This document shows, piece by piece, positions 50,101-57,900 of a stretch of 64,000 bases of DNA. The translations under genes and the position numbers were made by a program. Numbering within the stretch: position 1 is the first letter of the stretch; the number at the start of each line of letters is the position of its first letter. Source of the DNA: a virus; the IMG/VR virus record IMGVR_UViG_3300025093_000015, positions 23,711 to 87,710 of that record. One strand, written 5' to 3'. A model generated the notes under the pieces. The model saw nothing but the letters and a program-made list of their open reading frames with translations, made no database searches and was not told where the DNA came from.

Positions 50101-51971
50101 TTCCAGAATGTCCTCCAGGATTTACATGGGATCCAGTACAACAAATATGTTGTCAACAATATCCAGGAGAATTCCCATCAGAAATTATTGTTGATGAGGT
50201 ACCAGTAATAACTAACTTAGAAACTGTTGGTTGTAAATTAGATATTGTTATTGGTGTAGATAATAGTGGTTCTATGAATACAAATGGTCTTTGGAATCCT
50301 GCAATGATTTTTATAGATACTTTTGTAGGTGAGTTTGCACAATCTATGGCGGATGGTGATGTTCAAATTGGAATAGTTGGTTGGGGAAATCAAATGCTAA
50401 ATGTTACACCAAACATGAGTGGTAATTTATCAACAAATAATTTAGTTGGTACACAATGTAATTTAAATGCTGGAAATAGTAGCCCATCTATGTCTAATTA
50501 TACAGGTAGTACAAATTGGGGAACTATGTTAAGTAATAATCTTTTAGGAAATAGTATTTCACCTAATGGAGGAGGAACATTTTTACAAACAGCATTTAAT
50601 ACAGTACAAGCTCAATTATCAAATGTAAGACAATCAACACTTGGTGATAGAACAGATGAACAATCATATAAAAGAATTTCAATTATAATTACAGATGGTG
50701 CTCCATCTGCAGGACAAGCTCCTACTAATAATCAAGGAGGTCCTTTTGCACCAAATATGAATTCTAATTATCCAAGTTTAAACTATGGTTATGCTCCTAA
50801 TGCTGCAGAAAGTAGTGGTCAATTAACTGTAGCTTCTGAAACTTATTGTATTTATACAGCAAATACTGCACCTACTGGACAAGCATTAGCAAACATAACT
50901 GGAGTATTTAATGATTTAACTAGTGCACCATTTCAAGAAATACCATTATTACCTGCTGATAATAGAGATTTTGCAGAAGATCTTGCAAATAATATATGCT
51001 CTATTACTGTATGTAGTTGTCCACCTGACTATCAAAGAATTACAACTGAGTTTTCATCTCCAGCTTCACCACCATATGCACTATTAGATAATGATGCAGA
51101 TTGTTCAGCAGGTGGTGGACTTAAGAATGGAGTATGTAGAAAAATAGAATGTACTTGTCCTACAGACCGTCTACCTAGTACATATGTACCAAATACTTTA
51201 ACTCAAACTGGTCAATGTCCAGATGATATTATGCCAAACGGTATTGCTTTATATTATAATCCTGATACTGGAGTAGGTGATCCAACATGGCTAAATGTAA
51301 ATCCTCCTATTTGTAGATTTGAGTTTTTATGTTGCTTAGAACCTAATTTTGAAAAAGGTGGTGTATGGAAACATAATGATAGATGTGATTTATATACTAA
51401 TTACTATGAGAAAGATTATGGATGGGAAGTTGAACTTATTGAATCTGTTGGACAAACTGTAAATACTGTAAGAAGTATTGAGTATCAACTAGAGTCTTAT
51501 ATTTATAGAGGTAATTTAGAAGGTGATTGTGGTGATAGATTCCATGATCTTGATTATAATTTTGATCATGCTATACTTCACAATACAGAACAAGTTTCAG
51601 GATTATTAACATTTAATTTAAGTCCTAAAAATAATGCGCCATTAATTACACAGTTCCCACAGATTACTGCAAATGATATTCAAATACTATACAGTAAAGA
51701 AGAACAAAAGTATAGGTTTAATCAGTTCTGGGATGTTACTGCTGACAGAGGAGAATTTAATCCTAATGTAAGTGAACCAATATTTATTACTCAATTAAAT
51801 GGTTATATTAGAGATTTAAATCAAAATAATATTAATTTAGCAAAACCATCTTTCCAACGTAAGAAGTTTAGACATTATTGGAATGCTGTAGTTCTAAGAA
51901 AGAATGAATCAGGTAATAGAAAAATGTTATTGAAATTAAAGAATAGTAAAATTAATGTATCATTTAGATAA
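44139..51971 (+). CDS. Tail stabilisation/hub protein with two vWA domains
   Basis: A 2,610-aa protein. The N-terminus (TKIPIKGMTKDLNTSLVGKENWTHARNAINNSKDGDVGTLGNEPGN) is the hallmark of the crAss-like tail stabilisation protein (P22 gp10-like). A hydrophobic stretch at about 731-748 (LAMWVGIIVGVGYAIG) is followed by basic residues, resembling a membrane segment. Two canonical vWA domains are inserted in the C-terminal half: NVDIVFAIDSSNSVDG with DxSxS at 1601-1605, and KLDIVIGVDNSGSM with DxSxS at 2041-2045. Both have complete first metal-site motifs. It is far longer than the usual hub. Its stop overlaps the next start. vWA domains would bind ligands through Mg, perhaps at the host surface. 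Confidence 0.85.
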   Translation: MAKQQSPKLQNTSSTDTKIPIKGMTKDLNTSLVGKENWTHARNAINNSKDGDVGTLGNEPGNKVCSSAPYTIIGAIHLYGDKWVLYSTNNEQSEIGKWDDSECKYEPIVNDYTCFQCQNDDGLDSTSFTPCLNFDTQHLITGAAKENFDCTWQVYWDDGKNPSRTLNIDKVPYIQNVISEIGAECTVYEDTACLDCEALRLAPLVDIPCIKLSKSDDGGQLRNGTYQAFIAYTINDQVVGDYYGMSNLQPLYDHEDLLSGLEIEISNLDKGFEYFKLVILSHNQGEIQAKEIGIYSTEQSTISIDYINQALKAVPINTLPLTTPAFEKSDKMYVVNDYLIRQGPTERYDFNYQPIANRIHTHWTVTQFDSDYYKKGGNKPTFMRDEVYSFFIRFVYNTGEKSRSYHIPGRPLSWNGWQAPDGTIISELDQLTGDVNNLSAQASALGLCDTNDSDYAFEIYNTAQNQTDQFWQNPNNLTEGPITDDCGTVIAEGHMAYWQSTERYPNDPVRYNSDIGDDRYDLCGKPIRHHKFPDETFSGSGPGGFLDRSSNNGQSINVLGVKFDGIRMPRYSESFGQICSPDNGTPTGPPIPGIIGYEILVGSREGNKSIIAKGLSRNMRQYNLPAGQNAADSTATIGYIPNYPFNSAQADPYLSGDPGFSFGYNNPTNITQYPQANTAANVFTFHSPETSFNKPFLSPFEIKTYGLTTGRSVGRFRPSENHPQHKLLRNLAMWVGIIVGVGYAIGQMRGKRMTKTRRPQGYSMGLQQNARSGGSMTNTINGPNGGGGGAVGTGAWSITTISSNINTDQGGARAGAPAAAGQGLTLMNPDQTINQTEAAQNLPLGPNDLRETTLTTATIIGAPKIAKKIAYDNTMRFQDNLKTNALRRGYIGRMQEESYEGERFTEAPGLAQVLFGIFNFMQLTAEGGQHIIDMIYELVSLQDYAWKYSGHGLYLNTNAPLAGQVSRMLVDKGRYIGPSIQNLTANIRINNLQRPSTVAVSAIAPAGAAGFATPSQAQDDSRFIIGTFGGWWNPSQWVGASIAAHYTALKVAFKNQYGQLDQIKQIPIGCIHYFEQESVQKDPNGNYYDDISKDGVPIEDARFQTKILYGGDCYINRYTEKVIMPFFWDFLDGQPDMFPYDYRLRANVPRPIYWMTTEKYDLSQLVRYIVDLTWLTGGGNNTNMTNITPNNLHFLDRPNNDLVNDTLSGNGSQTNAGGPVGVANPNQGADGITQDKGGRSIFHIKNGYMYTHCNGVQDFFVESSLNMGLRDYEDTDDKRHYDFAEYTDVEAMFHSKIIRKDNFYKYDFSLSKTRFNTQLISFGQIQDRDYDPITAEKCFTHFPKRLIYSLQAQKEAKKDFWRVFLPMNYKDFKDKVNVIKPMSKSGAVVTFPNLAPALFQGVDQLQTDLGTKLTIGDGGLFSQPMQNIVNADEAHEYGSCESSRSVINTPNGLYYISQAQGKIFNYAGRGLENIANNGMKQWFNKYLPSVLLSQFPELEDCSGWIDNPVAGVGCQSVYDPNYDIVYFCKKDYQALNPECIDFDPCEGFVFNQTACGTAQPVPCCPDGYTFDISSNECIRTTIIEPIVDQELGNVDIVFAIDSSNSVDGNNNVGNMQNFLRGFIDGMSPELSSGQARIGLCHFGAGRNTRDPLYNGQQNLCNNPNTADEMFEGANQVTLTDNQAVLENWIGSPSGATAPFTPDFTSVYGASSRNIVGIGRDFPYGTDIAAGVWCGQNLLYMDGFSRNVKKILITIFDGPQATDLQTNGQPAMCSPGFYTSAIYTSGAVTGTDVYQNNTVTPITPDITFGREPLNTFSAAGDLATTWFQNNIVSNPQYTAAPFNQDFYAVVLPPGAAGDFVSYSQLWSSAPGFAYQGDFAVQQDIIDIVDAITAAITPDPVFSCPPGCTLFTDSNGDPMCSCVETTPVTYNDVTTPIDLHDETYFKDVSWTVSYDPKAKAWISFHDWHPDLTIPSLNHFFTTKNFVDTTIPECPPGFTWDPVQQICCQQYPGEFPSEIIVDEVPVITNLETVGCKLDIVIGVDNSGSMNTNGLWNPAMIFIDTFVGEFAQSMADGDVQIGIVGWGNQMLNVTPNMSGNLSTNNLVGTQCNLNAGNSSPSMSNYTGSTNWGTMLSNNLLGNSISPNGGGTFLQTAFNTVQAQLSNVRQSTLGDRTDEQSYKRISIIITDGAPSAGQAPTNNQGGPFAPNMNSNYPSLNYGYAPNAAESSGQLTVASETYCIYTANTAPTGQALANITGVFNDLTSAPFQEIPLLPADNRDFAEDLANNICSITVCSCPPDYQRITTEFSSPASPPYALLDNDADCSAGGGLKNGVCRKIECTCPTDRLPSTYVPNTLTQTGQCPDDIMPNGIALYYNPDTGVGDPTWLNVNPPICRFEFLCCLEPNFEKGGVWKHNDRCDLYTNYYEKDYGWEVELIESVGQTVNTVRSIEYQLESYIYRGNLEGDCGDRFHDLDYNFDHAILHNTEQVSGLLTFNLSPKNNAPLITQFPQITANDIQILYSKEEQKYRFNQFWDVTADRGEFNPNVSEPIFITQLNGYIRDLNQNNINLAKPSFQRKKFRHYWNAVVLRKNESGNRKMLLKLKNSKINVSFR

Positions 51972-54900
51972 TGAAATTTAGTAAAGACGGATATAAAAGA
52001 AATAGTAAGGATAGAAACAATCCTTATAATATAATACCATCAGGTAATATAACCATGAAGGATGTGGACTTTCCTGTATTTGGTATAGATAACCTAGGTA
52101 ATATTGAAATTATGATGCCAGGTGGTGAATATAAATTTCCTGGCAGTTCTGTTTTTGAAATTCCATTAGCACAAATTGGCAAAGAATTATCTGAATTAGA
52201 AAAAAAGATTAATGTTTATTTAAATAATCCAGGTGAAAGAGCAAAAGCTTTTTCTGAAAGTGAAGAAGAATTAGCAAACATTGATAATCTAAGACATGCA
52301 ATGGCAGGTAGATATACTGCTGAAGAACTTCAAAATAAAGTAAAAGGAATTCCTTATATAGGTAGTATTTTAGATGCTACAGGTGTTGATAAATTAGTTG
52401 GATTTTTAGGATCTAACGCACTTGGTATAGGTCATGAAGTTTCTACATTAGTTGAAGATGAAAGACCTTTTTTTGCAGCTCTTCAAGAAACTGGAGAAGA
52501 TGTGTTTAACAATTTTGTTGGATCAATAGTTGGTTCAACAGATGCAAGCTCTGAAAGAAAAGATAATATGTTACAGTTCCTTTCATATAATAATCTTTTA
52601 CCTGATGGATATGTACAAACTGATCCAAATTTTTCAGAGAATGTTTATTTTAAAAATCCAGACACTACTATAAAGAAACCTAACTTTGATAGCTATCAAG
52701 GTGGAGGAGAAGGAAAATATCAAGTAGAGGTAATTAAATATCCTCTTGGTTATCCAGGTATGCCTCCAGGTCATATTGAATCAAGAATATTAAATACAGA
52801 AGATCTACCAGAAAAATATAAAAAATTAGATGAAGATGGTAGACTAATTTATAAACCATATTTAAATGCTTGGCCAAACAGAAATAGAGAAGTAGATTAT
52901 GATCCAAAATATGATTATGAACCTGGTGTACAAACACTTATTCTAAATTTAAATGAATCAGATTTAGAAAAATATATGAATGCATCTCAATTAAGTAGAG
53001 CAGGTGGGATGGAAATTCCGTTAGTTAATTATGAATTAAATACAATGTTTGGTTTTGGAAATAAAGGTCAATATGATTTTTTTACTGATAATTGTGCAGA
53101 TCAAACATGTAGAGCGTTAGGATTATCTGATGCTAATAGTTCAATGCTAGGAGTAACAACACCACAACAAGTATATGATGCATTAATGAGTGATCCAAGA
53201 TTATTAGCAGGATCAGTAAAAGGAGATCCAACAGTTTTAGAAACTGCTGGAAAATCTATATATAATACTTATAGAACTACACCATGGTCTCTTTCACGAC
53301 CTTTAAGAGAAAAAGCAGTAAACTATATAGAAGATAATACAGATCTTCAATTTGACTGGGAAGGTGTTAAGAATATTCCTGGTTATCATTACCGTAATTG
53401 GATTAGACCAACTGGCCGTACAATTGAAAAAGGTGCTAAAGCTGTAAAAGAAACATATGAGGATTTATCACAATCATTTATAGATGGAATTAATAAGATT
53501 AATCCTATGAATTGGAAAAATGGAGGTTCATTACCAAAAGCACAAAATGGATTAAATATGCTAAATATAATAAATCCTTCAATGTTCACTACTAGTTATC
53601 TAGTTAATAAAGGTATGGATTTAGTAAAAAATAAAATAGCAGATAATGTAAGCCCATATGGATATCATGATGCATATAATAGACTTTATGATGCTATTTT
53701 TACTACAGAAAATCATGAAGGTTTTTCTTCTGAAGCAGGTGATGAAAGAAGAGATTTATTACATATGTTAATGGGTCTTCCTCAAGAGAATAATACAATA
53801 CTAGAACAAACTACATATGTTCCTACTAAAGGTCATAATGAAGGAGATATATATTATTCTTCACCATTCACTGAACAGGAAATTCAAAAAAATATTAACA
53901 ATATAGGAAAAAGTGAAAAAGACATTTGGTATGAGGATTATTTGTTAAATGAGAAAGGTGATCCAAAAGATTGGGAACTATATTGGAATGAAATATTGGA
54001 AGACGGCTTAGATTATAAGCTTTTTAATAGGCTACTTGATAGTAACGAAGCTGATGATCCTTTTATGTGGAATGGTAAAGAAGCAACTGATGATAAATTT
54101 CAAGCAGAAGAAGAGCCAGAGAAGTATATATACTATAAAGATATACAAGAACACAAAGATTTTGTAAATAGCAGTGATTATAAAAAATGGGAAAAGGAAG
54201 CAAAAGAACAAATAGAGGATAGATATAACCGGGTTCAGTTTCCTGATTTAGAAACTCTTTTAACAACACCTGGGAATAAAGAAGAGGGAACTGATCAGTC
54301 TGGTGGATTTTATGGTTCCGTTTTAGGTAACTTTACTTTAGGTCAAGGAGAAGATGAAAAAGGTAAATACATTAGTTACTATGATAAATGGGATTTATCT
54401 CCATATCAATATGATGGAGGTTGGAAGGAAACACTTTCTAATTTAGCACAAGAATATATATTAGGAGTAACGCCAGCATCAATATATAATAGAATGTATT
54501 ATACAATAGATGATGAAGGAAACTATGTATTTGAAAAGAAAAATGGAGGCTCACTACCACAAGCTCAATATGGGGTAGAACCTTATACAGCAGTTCAAGA
54601 TAACACATATGTTCATATACCACCACCTCCTCCAGCACCAACAAAAGTTATAGATCAATTTCCTCATGGTACAATTAGTCCAGCTGGTCCAGAACCTGCG
54701 TGGTATGAAAAATTACTTAATGTTGTAGCTCACCCAATGGAAGCTTTTGGTAGAAGTATTCATAATCAAGATTGGTGGACAGGTGACTTAGGAGAAGGAC
54801 TACCAATGAGTCCACAACATAGTACAAATATTGGGGGTGGTTTTGATATGCTTAATACATTTGTTAATCCTGCTAGTTGGGTGGAAGATATATCTGATTC

Positions 54901-57900
54901 TGAATCTATAACTGAAGGTGTTGTTAATACGGCAATGTTATTTCCTATATTTAGAGGTGGTAAATTAGTTAAACATGCAGATGAAGTTGTTGATGCTTCA
55001 AAACAAATAACTAAAGGTTCAGGTAAAGTAAAAATAGAAGATCCAAATACATTATACAGAGTAGTAGATGTTCCTGTGGGAACAAGTGCAGATGAAATAG
55101 CTAAAGCTGCAGAGTATGGTACAACAATACCAAACGTAGCAACTACAGGAAGACGTACAGGATATTCACAATTACAAAGAGAAACTCCTTTTGATGTATT
55201 AAATACTACTAGTAATCAAGGATGGATTTTAGGTAGAGGGCCAAATGATCCAGGTAATCTAATGAATTTATATGGAGGAAAAAATCCTTATGTAATAAAA
55301 ATGAGTAGAGGAAACCCTCTTGTAGGACCAGAAACTCTTAAAACCATTAATCAAAGAACAGATATTTTAAGAGACTTTAGTTTTCCATATACTCAAAATG
55401 TAGGAAAATGGAATCCAGCTACAGGTCAATTTGATTTACCTCTAGAACTGGGTGCAGGTGTATTTACAACAGTTGGAAAAAGTGCAGATGATCTTGCTAA
55501 GATAATGCCAGGATCTATTGTTAATCCTAATATGGTAAGTAGAGGCAATAATAATATCACTACAATATTTGGTCCAAAAGGTTTTCAAGTTAGACAACCA
55601 CAAGAAGTTTTACCAATAAGTGAATATATAAAACGTATAGGAAATAATCCTAATTTTAAATTTAATCTAGGAGGTTCATTACCAAAAGCACAAGATGGAG
55701 ATGGATATATAGAACAATATACAACAATGAATCAGGATGGTGTTTATAATCCATATACACTTACTGATGAAGAAATGGCAGTAGCAAATAAATATCAACC
55801 TGTAGTAGATTGGTATGATTCATATCTACAAGGTGATACGTTTAATCATCTATACAATAAAATACTTGATAATACTTCAGATCCGTGGGTTCCCCGTTTT
55901 ATGAAAACAGGTTTAAAACAAACTCAACAATATGTACAAGATTATCCATATGTAAAACAACATAATGATATTTGGAATTGGGATCCATTAAATGATCCAG
56001 TTAACGTAGCTCCTTCTATAATAGAGAAAAGAACTAATACTGGTGGACTACATAGAAGTAAGGCATCAAATCAAACAACAACTAAAAGTAGGATTAGTAT
56101 AGATCCTCAAAATGAATACTTTGGTCCTTACAGCACTGAGCAACAAGAAGGTATTATGGCTCATGAATTAGGACATACTGAAGGTAGATTTTTTACAGGA
56201 TCTCCTGAATTAGATGCAGAGATAAATAAAAGAAATAAAGCATACCAAAGAGTATGGAATAATTTACCAGAAGAAGATAAGAAACGTATGACAGAAAATC
56301 CTGTTGAAATAGGTTATTGGTTATCAGATAACTATAATAGTTCAAGTGATTTTCATGATGCAGCTTCACACGAAGTTAGGTCTGATGTGATAAGATTTAG
56401 ATATTTAGCAGATAAAGCTGGTATATATAATAGTTCAGGAGATTATAAAAAATTTAATGAAAGTGACTTAAAGAAAATGAAAGATCAATTTGGTAATAAC
56501 AGATTGTTTAGACACTTTGAAGATAAAGACATTATATGGCTTATGGATAATGTTGCACAACAAACTCCTGAAGGAACGGATAATCCTTATGAAATAGTAG
56601 ATGATTTTGGACAATCTAGTTTTATGTCTAGATACGGTGGTCAGTTACCAAAAGCTCAAGAAGGAAAAGAAACAATTAGTTTTGATGATCTTGAAAAGGG
56701 TATAAGATATGTTGAAAGTTTAAATGGAGAGTTAATGCTAAATCCTGAATCTTCAGCTACAGGATTATATGGTCAATTATGGAATGAAATTAAAGATAAA
56801 TATGATGGTACTAGAGAGGAGTTTGCTAAAGATTTAGATTATCAAAAACAGTTATTTAAAGATAGAGCAAATGGATTAATAGAAGGTGTTCCTGGTTTAA
56901 TTAGTAATGGAATTGATTTATATAATGAATACAGTGAGGTAGAGCATGGTATGTCTATGTTAGAAATTGCTGCTTTATCAAACATGTTAGGAAGACAAGG
57001 AACTAGAAAATATATTGGTAATCATATAAGAGATGGTAGATCTTTAGAAAGTGTATTTCCTAATCTATATGGTGAAGATGCAAAATATACAAATAAAACT
57101 CCTGGAGAGTATATTGAAAAGTTTAAAAAAGGACTACTAGAAGAATTAAAATCAGGTGGTGAGTTTATGAAAAAAATGAATAGACTTAAACAACAACTTG
57201 AATTATATAATAGTGGAAAAGAAATATCTGGAATTGCTAAAAAAGAATTAGAACTGAGAGGTTTAATAAAGCAACCTGTGATGCGTACAGGTGGATCTGT
57301 CCCAGTAAAAGAAGGTGATTATTTAGGAAAAATTGCAAGAGATGCTGGTTACACATTAGATGAAGTTATGCAATTTAATCCACAACTTAAAGACAGAAAA
57401 GACTACGTTATTTATCCAGGTGAAAAAATTTATTTTGATAATGAAACTAGAGAATATGATCTTAGTGGTAAACCTAAATTATTTCATACAGTGCAAAGAG
57501 GTGATACACTAGGAGAAATTGCTAGTAAGTATGATTTAAATTTAACTGAGGTAGCAAAATTAAATAATATTACAGGTGATGCAATTAATAGAATTTATCC
57601 TGGAGATCAAATACTTTTACCTGAACATGCTAAGTTTGAAAGAAATGATGATATAAAAAAACAAGAAGATATTGCTAAATCACCAGTAACTAATACAGAT
57701 AGTGTAGTTGTAAACACACCTTCTCCTGTAAATGATATTTGGGTAGAAAGAGAATATGATTCTGAAACAGGTAGATATAAAATTATAGGTGGTAAAAAAC
57801 AAAATATTCAAGAAATAAATACTTATAATAATTTACAAACTATAATTAAAGGTAAAAATGATTTTGATAAATCAACAAGTACAAAAAAAATATACACAGT

